Assembly: GCA_916048095.2 (NCBI GenBank)
Contig: OU696576.1
Location: forward strand, 6,119,664 to 6,183,663
DNA length: 64,000 bases
DNA from: Sacculina carcini
Lineage: Eukaryota > Arthropoda > Thecostraca > Sacculinidae
Direction of reading: 5' to 3'
Below are positions 37,384 to 50,249 of this stretch, in pieces; position 1 is the stretch's first letter; each line of letters opens with the position of its first letter. Below the pieces are notes generated by a model, which was given only the letters and a program-made list of their open reading frames with translations, was not told the origin of the DNA and made no database searches. Made by a program: the position numbers and the translations under genes.

Positions 37384-38109
37384 GTAAACACAGTTATTTA
37401 ACTCAGAGATTTCTAAAAATAGTGTTTTTCATAGAACCTCAAATGTTTTGTCGTAAATATTTAGGATTTCTCATAAATACCAACTACAATGTTTCCCCAG
37501 CAAAAACCAAAAATGTTAATAAATATCTTTCCCATATCGTGCAAACCCCTAAACTCATACCAAAAAGAAATACTTATGAAGAATTAAAACTGTATTAATG
37601 AACTCATTTACTAATTCTGAAAATATTTGATCATCCTATGAGAAAAATCATTTCTGTCAAATTTTTTTTTAAAAAAACATGTTTTTTGTTGAAAAAAAAC
37701 ACTTGGTTTAAACCAAATGGTTTAAACCAAATGGTTTAAACCAAACAAACCCTGTTATACTGTGTTAGCAACGTAAAATGTAAAATTTATATACGCCATA
37801 TGTCACGTGGCGATAGTCATGTATTGTTGTCTTATTTATTAGCAGATAACACTGGTCTGCGTGATTTATAAGGTCAAGGTTTTTGTCAACTGTTTTAGGT
37901 CAATTTTTCACGCTGATTCCGGAAATGGAATCAGTTTTGCTCGATTAGCTCGATATTTTAAGATACGTAATTTCGCCCATATGAACAAACCCTGCTGATT
38001 GGTTTACTATAGTTAATGCGACAGAATGATATATGTTTAAACTGCAAACTGATGCACCATAAGTGTATTCCGATCACAGTACATACCCACTACTGCGAAA
38101 CAAATGACC

Positions 38110-38500
38110 TTTTCACGGACTTCCGAATGTGTTGAGCAGATGGGACGTCCCACTTCAAGCACCAGCAATAGTCCGCCAGGAAGTTACGTCCCACCGACCC
38201 TGGTACCGTTCTTCCATCACATGTATGTCTTTGTGGAAACGTTCTCCCTGCTCTTCGCTAAAATCACCACAGTTGTCTGGGAAATAATCGAGATGGGACC
38301 GTAGAAAGTGCATCTTTACAGACATACGAGCACCAAGTTGCTGAAAACTATCCATCAACTCATCGACGACCTTCACGTATTCCGGACTTCTGTGTTTATC
38401 CAGGAAGTTGGTGGTGATCGACTTGTAAGTCAGCCAGCCTTAGACTGTCCGAGGCATTTTTCAAATCTAGTATCCTTCATCAGCTCCATTATCTGGGACC
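38110..38500 (-). pseudogene. Decayed copy of a multicopy conserved protein family (HFLRSHLDYFP...GERFH), probably transposon-borne
   Basis: On the minus strand the reading frame gives ELMKDTRFEKCLGQSKAG, a stop, LTYKSITTNFLDKH, MSVKMHFLRSHLDYFP, EEQGERFHKDIHVMEERYQG and RWDV. It then slips by one base into LADYCWCLKWDVP and RKSVKRSF. Blocks like these recur in many copies in arthropod and cnidarian genomes as uncharacterised proteins, from memory of the pattern and not from a search. One in-frame stop (TGA where TGG is expected) and one frameshift make this copy dead. Confidence 0.7.
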
Positions 38501-38506
38501 GTTCAG

Positions 38507-38805
38507 TTGGGGCAAAATGTATCAGTATGCCCACTCCAACATGCATATTAATACATCAGGAGTGAGCTGTTATCCTTGACATAGTGTGAAAACTCGAGCC
38601 AATCGATTAAAATGGATAGCTTTTTCGAATTCAGCACAGATGAGAAATCTCCAACCTTGGGGCAAAATGTATCAGTATGCCCACTCCAACATGCATATTA
38701 ATACATCAGTGTGTGAGCTGTTATCCTTGACATAGTGCGAAAACTCGAGCTAATTGAGAAAAATGGATCACTTTTTCGGATTCAGCATACAAAACTTGTA
38801 AAAAA
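38507..38805. repeat. 150-bp tandem duplication
   Basis: TTGGGGCAAAATGTATCAGT begins at 38507 and again at 38657. The following text matches for about 140 bp with a few changes, ending in CAGC.GA.GAAAcCTCC.ACCTT. Non-coding. Confidence 0.85.
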
Positions 38806-39261
38806 CAGCTGAGAAACCTCCGACCTTTTGAAATAGTTTTGAAACGCAGGCCAGTGTAATTGATCAATAATACTGTTTGTCTTAGTTTCAATAAATGGCT
38901 ATATTCGCCTATTTTGCTGTTTTATCGCGCTTTTTGGCGGCTTATTTGGCCATTTTTAGTGCCTAAACATCCGGTCTTTACTCATATATGTCCGCTTGTT
39001 AGATCGTCTACGATATGCATATGCACAGCATTGCTAACCGCCATTCATATATGCTTGTGTGAATCGCTTGTACTCTGATTTCCGGGATCACATCAACGAT
39101 GATGCATTATCAGAAATGCTTATTGTCGGAGGCACACATCGCCTCCCACCTCAACTTAGTAGTGGATGGGCAGCACAAGACACTATCAATTCACTTATGC
39201 AAAATATCTACGGTAACCAGGGACGGTAAATTTCGACCTGTAAACTTGTGCCTGTTGTGTC
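38806..39261. other. Gene-free stretch
   Basis: No supported gene or repeat boundary; short open frames only. Confidence 0.5.
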
Positions 39262-39269
39262 ATTTCAAC

Positions 39270-39450
39270 CAGAGCCGTTGCGAGGAATTATGAGCCCCCC
39301 CGAAGGCAACACTTGGGCCCCCATAATAAATATATCACCAAATAATGAAGGTATTTATTAGACATAATCACATAATACGTGAAGCAACGGGGCCCCTCAA
39401 CATCCGGGCCCCCCGGCCGGTGGGCACGGGAGGCGGTTGCTACGGCTCTG
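39270..39450. mobile_element. hAT MITE, family 1 (TIR CAGAGCCGT), copy 2
   Basis: Same termini and inside as 4456-4631 (AGACATAATCACATAATACG shared). A perfect 8-bp duplication ATTTCAAC flanks it (39262-39269 and 39451-39458). Confidence 0.93.
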
Positions 39451-39574
39451 ATTTCAACTATATTCAGCTTCAGGTTGTGAGCGACGGTAATTCTCCAATA
39501 TTCCTTCTATACTATGGCGTCAAATCGAGAACGAAAAACCCATAACGAGAGTATCTGGCACCCGAAGCATTTCG

Positions 39575-40395
39575 ATTATAGATACAGTACTTAGCTCAAG
39601 AGTTGTAGTTCAAGGGCGCGGGTTTGTATCGAGGCTAGGGAAGATGACAGCCATTATGCATTACTTTTTAAAGTTGGCTCAGTTGGCCAATTGCATGGCA
39701 CCCTGAACCATTTTATGCCTAGTCAATGACCATACCTCAACGAAAAGTATATTGCTTAGAATTAAAACTTAACAAGCGTGTGTGAAAAGTAGTATAATGC
39801 ACACACCTGTGGCGACGCTAAGGGGGGCATAGGGGGCTGGAGTCCCCGAAAATGTGTCAACCTCCCTGAGCCCCCAATAATCCTGACCATGAACCTTTGG
39901 AGTGTAGTTGCTCATGTTTTGTAGGGTAGCCATGTCCTCTTTATGGGGACTACCCGGCCTATCAGGGTTCATCTTGTAAAATGCTTCAAAAGTTCGAGGT
40001 TTGTATAGTTTAAGTAGTTAAATTCGATATATTCGATATACGAGTGTATAATAGTCTGGTGCGTGTCTGAAAAACGTCAATCAAAACATGTCATTGCTCT
40101 ACAAAATGTCAATTTTGCAATAAACAGCTAATATATTCGCGCACGCACAAGTGTCTTATTCTACTTCATGCTTCGCTAAGCCGCATATATTCTTTTAGCC
40201 CTCACCGGGAAAATAATCATGGCGCCACACACTTATGTATTTTACTTTTGCTATGCTGATTTTCATGACAATATATACAATGAATTAAACTCAGCAGCAT
40301 TCTCGGGGGTGCAATTGTATATTTATACACCAGCAAATTCATTGGGGGTATGTATACCCATACCTCCAGGATCTACGCCCATATTGTCGTTATTG
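39575..40395 (+). repeat. Dispersed SINE-like repeat, copy 4, interrupted
   Basis: Before the shared body there is a tRNA-like head. TTAGCTCAAGAGTTGTAGTT resembles an A box region, and GCGGGTTTGTATCGAGGC resembles a B box (GGTTCGAATCC). The body follows (GATGACAGCCATTATGCATT, GGCTCAGTTGGCCAATTGCA). After an insertion at about 39807-40226 it resumes with CACTTATGTATTTTACTTTTGC and the GGGGGTATGTATACCCATAC end. This copy is the main reason to suspect a tRNA-derived SINE. Confidence 0.6.
39807..40226. mobile_element. Repeat family A, copy 3, inserted in the SINE-like copy
   Basis: Starts CTGTGGCGACGCTAAGGGGG and ends near CATGGCGCC, in a CACACAC context on both sides. It contains CCTGAGCCCCCAATAATCCT and TGACCATGAACCTTTGG as in the other two copies. 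It splits the SINE-like repeat, so it is the younger of the two. Confidence 0.5.
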
Positions 40396-40542
40396 GTATT
40401 GTTTCCGAGGAGATAGGTTTGTGTACCGCTTAAGCCGATGCTCATATTACGAATTACTTTGAACAGGAGGAATTTTTATATCACAAATAAAAAATGCAAG
40501 CATGTATGATTACACTGTTATGAAGATAGTGTCTTCACCTTA

Positions 40543-42870
40543 TTAGCTGTTGGAGTAAATTGCCATCTCGCTGGAGCAATCACTTGGAAGATTCGCGTAA
40601 CAAGGCTCAGCGAGTGAACTTATTGCTTCATCATTCCGGGAGCAGTTCGTTCCGTGCTGAGAGGAATGGTACCCTTGTCTTACCATTGTTTCTCGAGAGC
40701 GAACCACCTTTGGTGTTGCGCTCTGATGCGCTGTTTGAAAATCAGAAACTACTGACATACAACGTTTAACTCCTGTGGTCTTCATATTCTCAAACGATTG
40801 CTGTAGAAATGAACCATTATTTAGTCTTGAGATGATGTTTCTAACATTGTGCGAAGTCGAGGAATTTTCATTCCCAGTATCCTCTGCTGGAGGTTGTTTT
40901 GCTGGAGGTTGTTTTGCCGGAAGTGATTTTGCCGGTTCTATATTTTTGACTGAAGGACACTTGTTCAAAGTGTTCGATGTTGCATGCGCCCGAAAGGTGT
41001 CATTTCTGGGTATGTCGTAGTGGCTTGATACGCTGGAGGAATGCTCCAGATGTTTCACTTTTGCAGCAGATGCATGCCCAACATTTTGGGGTTGATGCAT
41101 GTACATGTAATCCTCAGATTGTGTTAGACTTTTCCCCACTCCTGATGTCGTTGCAGTATCCAAGCTGCGGGGTCGCGATGTGAGAGTGTTATAAATATTT
41201 TCCGGTCTGCTTTCAGCAACTCTGTCTCTTTCAAGAGCAGAAAATGGTACATCTTTTTTCTTCAATATTGATCTCAGTGTATTGGAAGCGTTGTGTTCAA
41301 TTTCCCACTTTCGTTCCTCTGCAGAAAGTGTGGGCGTGTTTCCACATTGATGTATCTTGTAAATCTGGGCTTTGGCTCCATTGGGGGAGGGTTCATCATT
41401 GGAATCCTTTGAATCCCATCCTCCCCACTCCAGGGATCCAATGTCGATATTCCATCCCGAAACTGACAGTTGACTGTGAATTTCGCTCAAAGACGGTGAT
41501 ATTTCAGAGTTACTCGGCAGTATCCGCGAAGCTCGATTACCACGGAACGAATAGAAGCGTTGTTGGAGGGAGCTTAAACGACGATGAATTGCACCAATTT
41601 CCTTGTTTATTTCATGTACCCATTTTCCTGCATTCGAAATATCGGAAGCGATGAGTTGGATGGGAGGTTCATCGTCCTTTGTCAATTCTAGCGTCATTTT
41701 AGAGGCCTTGAAGCGCTCGTCAGTACATCTACTTACAGTGTAATCCTTCAGCGAGATACGCATCTTCGGGTGTGAATCGTCCCGTCTCTGGAACATGAAA
41801 AGGTATCCTTTGTTAAGACCACACCAGAAGCGCTTGTGCGGCTTGATCAAGGACTTGCGTCTCAATTCCAGGGGCCCCCACATTGATGAGACAATTCTCG
41901 TCGTGAACGCAGAATACTCGCTATTATCGGCAGACTTGCGATTGGCGATGGCTGATGCGAACATATTTAGGCGTTCCTCGTCTATGTGGGTTTTATTGAG
42001 TTGACTACATGATCGTCCCAATCGGCGCGATATAGATGCCGGCTCGCTAGACAAACTGTAACATGCACCTGCGAAGCGAAACACAGTGAAAAAGGGCTAA
42101 TACATTGTATGAAAACAATTGCTGGTGATGGTAAATAATCTTGCAATAAACGTGCAGTGTGCAAAAATAGACAAAGCCGATGTTTTCTTGGTCACAAATA
42201 CCAATGAATTGATGACAGATTTTGCGAACACACATAATACATAATGTCTGCTGAAATTTGCAACCCAGCATCCAAGAGCCAATTACAAGAACCAAGAGCG
42301 AATTCAGACATTTTTAAAGGGGCAAAAGTAGGTGCTTGTATAGACAATTATATGAATCATAGCTGCATAGATGTTTACATGAATAAATATAACATAAATC
42401 AAAGGGACCGGACTCCTGGATCCACCATTGTATCGGGACACCTTCGCCTGTTGCAACGTTGACACAACCCCAATGAACACACATGTGCTAACTAGTGGAT
42501 TACCATCTGATCCATATTCGGCGATCGAGTAGGCTGGCTCCGAGCGGCAGGTGTACAAGTACGGAGAATGGGACCGCGGACTTCGATGGTATGAGCCATC
42601 GATAGAGCGAGTACACGAGTCGAAAGGACTTGGTGAGCGACTAGGTTGAGCGAGGGTTGGTTTTATTGGCACCGATGGACTGCCTGCTAGTTGTGGATAG
42701 CTGGACTGAAGTTGGTTGAGCTTGGTCAATAACCATTGCAGTTGCTGGTGTATGTCCAACACGTCACCATTGTCGACATCATTACCTCGTGAAACAGCAC
42801 CGCCCACGAGTGACTCAAGAGTCAGACGTAACGCTACCAACGACCAGCCAACACATAGATAAGTCAGCAT
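40543..42870 (-). CDS. PH-domain protein, last two exons (5' end not found)
   Basis: The last exon is 42068-40543. A strong acceptor (ttcactgtgtttcgcttcgcag) precedes it, and it ends EMAIYSNS*. The exon before runs to 42504, with donor G|GTAATC and phase matching (YGSDG|ACYSLS). That exon is open upstream to 42870; its start is unknown, and an alternative acceptor is near 42833. The upstream exon has HQQLQWLLTKLNQLQ and a Ser/Pro-rich stretch. The last exon contains a PH domain at about its residues 65-165 (GPLELRRKSLIKPHKRFWCG ... ISLKDYTV ... AGKWVHEINKEI, with the conserved Trp of the final helix). A long Ser/Asn-rich, probably disordered tail follows. The PH resembles AFAP- or SKAP-type adaptors weakly; I do not assign an orthologue. 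PH domains bind phosphoinositides or proteins at membranes. Confidence 0.7.
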
Positions 42871-43997
42871 ACAAAGGCAACGACGAGTGTACTTGAATCG
42901 CTAGAATTGCTCCATTATAACAGAAACGTGCATAGGTATTGAAATGCACAAGGTTTCAATTCACAACACGCATTTTGCACGAACAATTAATAATAATATT
43001 AGTATAATCTTATAATAATCAATAATCAACTAAATAATATTAGTATAATTATTTAAAGTTAGATAATAATGTTAGTTAGTTAGTAATGTTAGTAATAATT
43101 AAATAATAATAATAATTAATTCAAGACATGGGAACGTTGTAAACTTACATACACAGAATTCTCTCACAGCACACTCCATCAAACGCCACACGAAACTCAG
43201 CTGCTTGAATAATTGCACGCAAAGGAGTACGCTTACGCACTGATATGTAATAAATTAATATAAACAATCGCACAGCTTCAATTACATATACTGCACAGGT
43301 AAAAACGCACCTACACCCGTATTTACATATAAGACAAGGGCGTTGAAAAGCGCGCCCTTCAAAGATCGCATCGATTAAACGTACGTGTTTTAGCACATGC
43401 ACACCGCCGGAATGATCAAATTAATCATACCGCGTATATTGAAATGTCCAAGATGATGACGATCGATCACACCTATGCCGGGCAAACCGTACGAAGCGCA
43501 AGGACAATGCAAGGCGCTCGTATCAGGGAGGTGCGGACCGATATTTCGCACGGAGTGAGAGTATTCGGATGTGACTCAGCGAATTCTCAAGTGATAAATG
43601 GAGATCACGGAGACATTGAATCCTCCAGAGTTCTAACGCGTTACACAAGTTTCTCACATAGTCATTCGTTGATGGTGTGAAAAGAAGTAAATTCATTTAA
43701 CGACCGGCTCGTTGGACTCGAAACTACTAATCTGTAGCCGCATTTAGCACCGATTCGTGAGAGAGTGATGCTAAAAATTGTTGGATTTAGTCTCCCGCAT
43801 GCCGCTTCGTTGGAGATACACAACCACAGGATGATACCACCGGATGTCAGCTAACCATCGGTCTGTATTCAGAGTATCCAGTCCTTACTCACACTAATCC
43901 CACGAATAATCTAGAGACTTATATAACATTCATTACGCCTGAACTACATCCTAACGGTGGCTGGATTCAATGACACATCTTCCCAGTTCAATTAGAT
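42871..43997. other. Gene-free stretch upstream of the PH exons
   Basis: AT-rich, with an imperfect AATAATATTAGTATAATT-type repeat at 42990-43120. Further 5' exons of the PH gene may lie here or beyond, but none could be supported. Confidence 0.4.
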
Positions 43998-44300
43998 CAG
44001 GGGTTCTTAACCTTTTGATTATCCCATACCCCCAATGGATTGCCGAATATGGTCCCATACCCCCAGTATTTGACTGTTAAAATAATTATTACCAATCATA
44101 TTATTTTCCAGTATGTTTTCTAAATCCACGAGTGTTTTAATTGCTTGAATTTATTGTACTTTAAAAAAGGATTACAAGTAAAACCATTTATAATTTCATT
44201 ATTTATAAGCTATTAATAATTTATGCCAGTGCCTAGAAATCGAGTCCCATACCCCCATACCCCCGCTTTTGGTGCCCATACCCCCGGTTAAGAACCCCTG
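43998..44300. mobile_element. hAT MITE (TIR CAGGGGTTCTTAACC)
   Basis: Left CAGGGGTTCTTAACC and right GGTTAAGAACCCCTG are perfect inverted repeats of 15 bp. The flanking 8-mers AATTAGAT (43990-43997) and GATTAGAA (44301-44308) agree at 6 of 8. CCCATACCCCC repeats occur near both ends. Confidence 0.9.
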
Positions 44301-44308
44301 GATTAGAA

Positions 44309-46339
44309 CAATGATTCATAACCTTTTTCAGTGTTCGCATCCTTTTCAAATCAGCAGTCAGTTCTCACACTCCTTTTTTATTCATTGATATTTATTTATA
44401 CAGCACACATTGACTTTTGATAGCTATATGAGAAAGATGAAAATATAAACGACGTAATATCTCTTCACACATTGATTAAGAGAATTAAACAAACTATCTT
44501 CCAGGATAATATAAAGCACAGATGAAACATACTTTACTTAATGTATCACATAGGAATGACCGCATCCCTTAGGAACCAGCTTCGAACACCCGGACCGCTG
44601 AATTATACCAGCAGCGACCATGCCAAGAATTTCACATTAGGAGCCCAGGAAACGTCAGGCTAAAATGTGGAAGCGCATGCGATTAAACGAATAATAAGGG
44701 AATTATGACTTATGTGGAGGTTACTATCAGTCATCCATACTAGTCACAAAGGACTAGCAGGGCGGTCTCCATCTACTGACTACGTTGATCCCATCACAAA
44801 CTGAACAAATTCGAAAACCTATATGAAACAACAAAATTTGTTTGCGCAAGTTTGTTACCACTAATAATCGCTCACTTAACGTCAGTAGTAGAATATCACA
44901 CCAGCAAGACATCTTTACAAACACAAAACCTTACCCGGAAGTCGATAACCAATTTGACTTCCAAGTTGCTATTGAAATGATCGTGTTATTTGAATTGAAA
45001 TGTGCAATGGCTAATATCTATGATATGAAACCTTGCATGATTAAATCAGTTTAAACGATCCACCAATATTGAAAAACGTTAACTAAACACTCGCAAGATT
45101 AATAAAAATGTATTAACAAAAATATCGGCTTGAAACCGCTTTAAATATTCAGCCACAAGAGTACAACGTAAAACCTTCACAAATTCATCGCTACAAGATC
45201 ACACTGAAAAGTTGAAGTTCATAGCTAGATATAACAAAATACCACCGCACCTTATATGCACAGACCATGAAACACACACAACCAATCCAGTAAGTATGAA
45301 AAAGAATAAATACGAAGCCTACGAAGCCAATCTGAAGACACAGTCCATGTTTACATTGTATGCGACCAATGACGCCGCCCCATTGAGAGCAGGTCTATTA
45401 TACTGACAGATGCAATTGAAATGCATGCACAGGACCTCATTGTGAGCAAACAGCGAATTTATTCTGGCCACAATGACAGGAATCCAGGCTAGTCTCTGAA
45501 ATGAAATGAGCCGAAAAGCTGCAAAAACGTGAGTTCCGATTATATTACACAGGCGAGAATTCATGACTCCTACCAGGAATATATCAGACAAAAATGATAA
45601 TTGGTAAGCAGTTGAAAAAGACTGCCTCATCAACTGTTTCAATGATGAACGATGTAAGAAACACACAGGCGAGACAACTTCATATGTGAAATTATCTGGC
45701 GATGGAACAACCTCTGAGATATGGCTCAGCCCCTAGAGAATCACCCCAAAATAAAACAGACCATATTGATAAACACGCCTGATATAACAGAACATTGATA
45801 TGCATACAGAGTATATACACCTATATAGTATTTGACACCCATCTCCTACATCTAAAGAAATTCCCATAAACTCTTGCCAATCGACCGTTAACGAAGATTC
45901 TTAAGTGATATCAAACATCATATACGATAGATGAGTTTCATATATAGAAAAAACGAAGAACCAATATACTACATATGTAGAAATTAATCAATTGTGAACA
46001 CCGCCTCCTAAATCTAACTAGCTCAGATAACAACAGTCGACTGAATGTGGCGCTAACACGCGCACACAACAATCACCCACCACCACCAATCAACAGCACC
46101 GGAAACCATTCTTTTCAATAACAACGTGTGCAATTCGCAACGCATCGTTTCAACTTCAAAAATAAGACTAACCAACGCTAAAATGTCAATTTCAAAAAAC
46201 ACCATCTACATCGAGCTTGGATCGTCCTTTGAACACGAAAAACAGTCAATGTTTAATATTGGCACGATCTCATTTTAAAGTTAAAGTCTCACTTTTAATT
46301 AGAAATGCTTCTCGTTTTTAGCTTTTTTCAGGTGATTTA
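44309..46339. other. Gene-free stretch between the PH gene and DHRSX
   Basis: AT-rich. No supported gene, and no domain in any frame. The right-hand part should include the DHRSX 3' UTR. Confidence 0.5.
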
Positions 46340-47194
46340 TTAGATTTGCCGACGGTTGGCATCACTGCTGGAGACTGCGCGCGGCTTGCCAAACTCGTCG
46401 ATCTTGCACAATTGGCAGCTGAGATTCCACAGCACGTCCTGGTCGTCACGATTCTGCGTGTAGGCGGCCGCGTGGTGAACGGATGCGTTCTCCAAATAGG
46501 CTCCATTGAGACGCTCGGCCTCGGGCGATACGGCGGCAAACAGCAGCGTCTCGGCACCGTCGCGAGCGCTCTGCCCGTCCACGAGTCCAACCATCAAGCG
46601 CACGTGTATCAGTGTGTGGATGTGTGTACATGAGCGAATATGCACTGTCGTTTCGTACATATCAATGGGGAACATAATACTGTTCAGTGTAACTGATTGT
46701 GTAACTGCGATGCTGTTATTCTAATTATAAGTACAGCATATATCCATACACAATTTCTGAGCGTTTGGAAGCAATTTATCCCGGGAATAGCAAAACTACG
46801 GATATATGTTTTATAGTTTACATGCTAGTACAAAGTTATTCTCGTATTCGGAATTCACTCATGCTCTCTAAGTGAAATTCACATAGACATTTCACACACA
46901 ATTCAAACCACATTGGTAGGCCCACACAACAAATAACAGCAAAGCGACAACTCAACACAAACACGTGACAGAAAGCGGTCAGTGCACTCACCCGCCAGAT
47001 ACGCTTGAGAACCGGCGCTAAAAACTTGTAGAGCGTCGTGTAGTTGTAGAGTTCCGTGTAAATGACACCCGGATGCAGTGAAACACACGACACTGGCAGA
47101 CTTTGCTCGGACAACAAGCGCGCCAGATAGTTGGAGCACATGATCTGCGCACCCTTCGACTGAAAGTAGGCGCCCTTCGGTGAATAAAAGCGCC

Positions 47195-47274
<80 letters not shown>

Positions 47275-47335
47275 CACATACACTTGACAGTTTGAGTGGA
47301 ACAGACACCAGGAAATATACAATGCCACACAAATG

Positions 47336-47394
<59 letters not shown>

Positions 47395-49449
47395 TACAAG
47401 GAGAGAAAGATAAAGAGAAATAGAGAGACACGCACGTCAGCATGATGTCGTGCAGATTGACGGAGCCGCAATTGTGTGCCGCTGATGACACGTTGACAAT
47501 ACGCGCGTGCCGGTCGGCGCTGCCGGCCGCCACCAGACGTGGCATCAGCAGATGCTGCATGCGCAGATGACCCAGATGATTGACGGCCAGCTGCATCTCG
47601 AAGTCGTCCTCGGTCAGCTGATGTCGGGGGTAGAACATGATGCCGGCTGCACAAAAACAACAAACAACAAGAAAAGCAGCCAGAATTGAGCTGTAAATTG
47701 GCTGATAGTTTATATTGGAACAGGAATGATAAACGCATTCACATAGCACACCAACAAAGCGATTGTAAGCTGAAAATGAGAGCTGCAGTATGTTCTGGTT
47801 TATCTGAACGTTTTTCTGCATACTGCATAACCGCTAAACGTTTGCCAGTTAGAATCATGAATTGTGGCCATTGTCTCTGTGCCCTTGTATCTACGACAAA
47901 CATATACACACACCCGCATGCACACGGACACACACAGGCACAAAAATACACACACACAGACACACACTCAGCGATGATTGCAGCCAGCGACCGACCGTTA
48001 CACAGCAGTACATGCAGCGGTAGTTCAGTGCTGATGAATCGCTGACAGAAAGCGTCGATAGAGCGCTGGCGACACAGATCCAGTGGCCAGACATCGAGCC
48101 GCGCCCCGCCCGAGGACTGCTCGTCCGCCTCCTGCACGAGAGGATCGAGTGCCGCGCGAGCCGAGTCTACGTTAGTGGAGCCTGCGATAATGAAACAAGA
48201 TGCCAGGCAGCGTATTTGATCATCACAAAAAACAGCAAGAAAAAACCGTTTCACATCGCCAAGATATAGATTTTATTATTTCGAGATGATAGGACAGAAG
48301 ACAGCGAATCGCCCCCCTTGTATATGGCAGAAGCGGGAGGGAGGAAAGAAGGCCCGCTTTTAGTCTCCTCTTGCGACACGCAGCGGGTACGGTGGTAGTA
48401 TCCCCTACCGCAGGGGTCAACGAATTGAATCCCAAATTGATCCTTCACAAAACGTGCGTTTTAGCCACTCGACTGCGAGGCGGCAATACTGTCGAACTGA
48501 TAGCAATCAGCTTGTTCTCGTTTTCTGCACAGAACACAACAACGTGGAAACACCAGATCATGAGAGATCAGCTGAAAGACACAGCGGAAAATCCCCAATA
48601 ATGGCGACTCACCAACAATGACGTGCATGTTGAGTTTGAGAAGCACTTTTACAGCCTCCAGTCCGATCCCGCGCGATCCGCCCGTCACTATGGCAACCCT
48701 GTCATTTTGTTGCGGCAAATCTAGCGACAAACAACGCTCGTATCAGCCAATGCTCGTGTGAACGACTGGCCAAGAAGAGCTCAAATACGACCAGAAACAG
48801 TGGTAATATCGCAATGACACGTGATGTTATTTTGTTAATTTCACATTCGCATTAGTTGTGTTACATTCACACAGAGTTCTATCAAAATGGGAAATACAGA
48901 TACGAGTGAAGAAGCAATAGATAAGTCGTGACTAATTACACGCAAAACCTGGGCATCATTCAATGCCGCATATATTTGCAGTGTTAGTGGAAAGGAAATG
49001 TAGGCTTGAACCAGCTTACATCCAGAAACAGAACAAACGTCTGTGCGAGAAAAAATCAGAAATACCACTAGACCCGATCAACAGCTACACCGTGTGATAG
49101 CGTGCGTGCACAAAACGACATGACACACACGAGTGCCAGCATGACGCACAATACTAACCGGCCGAAATTGAGCGAAAATACAGCCGCTCGCGCAACATGG
49201 CTAGCAGGGCGACCACGACCACCATTATTTCATGCCACACCAGCACACACCAGCCACAGCCACCCACAACCATCTGACACACACACACACCGCGTGCTTA
49301 CATACACAAACGGACAGGCAGTACTCACCGCCGGCCGATTTCACCGGGAAACACAGCTCGCGATACATACACGGCGCGCCCTCCAGCAGGAACATGGCAT
49401 TGTCGCGTGCTAGTTGCCACACGTACCTCACAGTGTCAAACATCGTCAA
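46340..49449 (-). CDS. DHRSX: DHRSX-type short-chain dehydrogenase/reductase, 6 exons
   Basis: Exons in gene order: 49449-49329, 48720-48613, 48181-47996, 47646-47436, 47193-46992, 46570-46340. They total 1059 nt (352 aa; human DHRSX is 330). All introns are GT-AG in matching phase. The Rossmann fold opens VAIVTGGSRGIG (residues about 49-60). The second strand reads MHVIVG, the NAG motif CNAGIM spans the exon 3/4 junction, and the Ser loop is RIVNVSSAAHN. The catalytic pair is Y218/K222 (AYFQSK), with LHPGVIYTELY after it. The order LHVLLCNAGIM and YSPKGAYFQSK parallels human DHRSX closely. Human DHRSX acts in the dolichol pathway as a polyprenol dehydrogenase and dolichal reductase; the same role is inferred here. 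The exon 6 acceptor (gacgggcag) lacks pyrimidines, so that junction is the weakest. Confidence 0.88.
47198..47391 (-). repeat. Paired (GT)n (sense) tracts filling DHRSX intron 4
   Basis: Plus-strand (CA)n at 47198-47270 and 47337-47391 make up over half of the 242-bp intron. In the gene's sense they read (GT)n, and one reaches the acceptor (gtgtgtatag|G). Confidence 0.9.
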
Positions 49450-50249
49450 CTACGCACGTGCACACACCAACAAACACACAAATAAACACAACGTGGTTTG
49501 AATCAGTGCATTCCTATATTATAGCACAATGGGAGATTTTTAGACAAACGAAGATAATTTTATATATTGTTAAGCCCTGACATCACTAGTGCTTACAATT
49601 TTTTCAACTGACACTTTATGAAAAAAATACCATGTGCTGAGGTGCGAACCCAAATGAATTACCACTACACACATAGCATCACACTCAAACAAGAGGGAGC
49701 GAATCAAGATAGAAGAAAAAGCAATTCCGCTTTGAGTCTCATCATTCGACACGGTAGCAGAATGGACTCGTAGAAATAGACCTCACCTGAAGTTTGTGAA
49801 TCATTCACCAACATTTTAGAGAAGACACAACAATAGCACGACTATATACTTTGTATTTACTTCCGAATCTGCATTAACGAGTGGACGCCACATATTGAAT
49901 ATACCGTGCATAATTTTCCTTCATTAAAGTGCAGATACTGTGAATTCACGATACGCCGAAGGACGTGGATAACGCGTGGATACACACATGATTCTCGAAT
50001 CGTTCAATCGAAATAGAGTGGGATTTAATAGATTAAAAACCTGCGCAACACACCATGTCAATATCCGGAGCGAAAAGATAAAAAATCCCCGACTTCAACT
50101 TCACTCGCCCACAAATCTAACAACCGATCGTTGGGCACAATTTAACTGAGGACCAAACGAATCTTCTGCAGGACAATGAGACACAGATGGCCTTTTCACT
50201 TGTGTTGTGGCAGGCTATCACACACTAAGCATCACTGGCAATGCGGTGT
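49450..50249. other. SPAG17-DHRSX spacer
   Basis: About 800 bp separate two tandem minus-strand genes. It must contain the DHRSX promoter and the SPAG17 3' UTR, but no specific element is recognisable. Confidence 0.5.

Larger units (their letters stand above)
32529..37754. mobile_element. hAT MITE, family 2 (TIR CAGGGTTTG), split by an LTR retrotransposon
   Basis: The left end is CAGGGTTTGAAAAAAA; the right end is CAAACAAACCCTG after a GGTTTAAACCAAAT tandem repeat. Flanking 8-mers TTATATTG (32521-32528) and TTATACTG (37755-37762) agree at 7 of 8. Without the 4.4-kb insertion and its 4-bp duplication the element is about 804 bp. It is non-coding. Confidence 0.85.

Noticed and set aside
43444-43680. 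Possible small gene (78 codons) upstream of the PH exons
   Set aside because: No recognisable domain, no splice context, and nothing distinguishing it from chance in AT-rich DNA.
47194-47391. Open frames of Cys/Val repeats across the (CA)n blocks
   Set aside because: They are translations of GT/CA dinucleotide repeats in a spliced intron, not protein-coding sequence.
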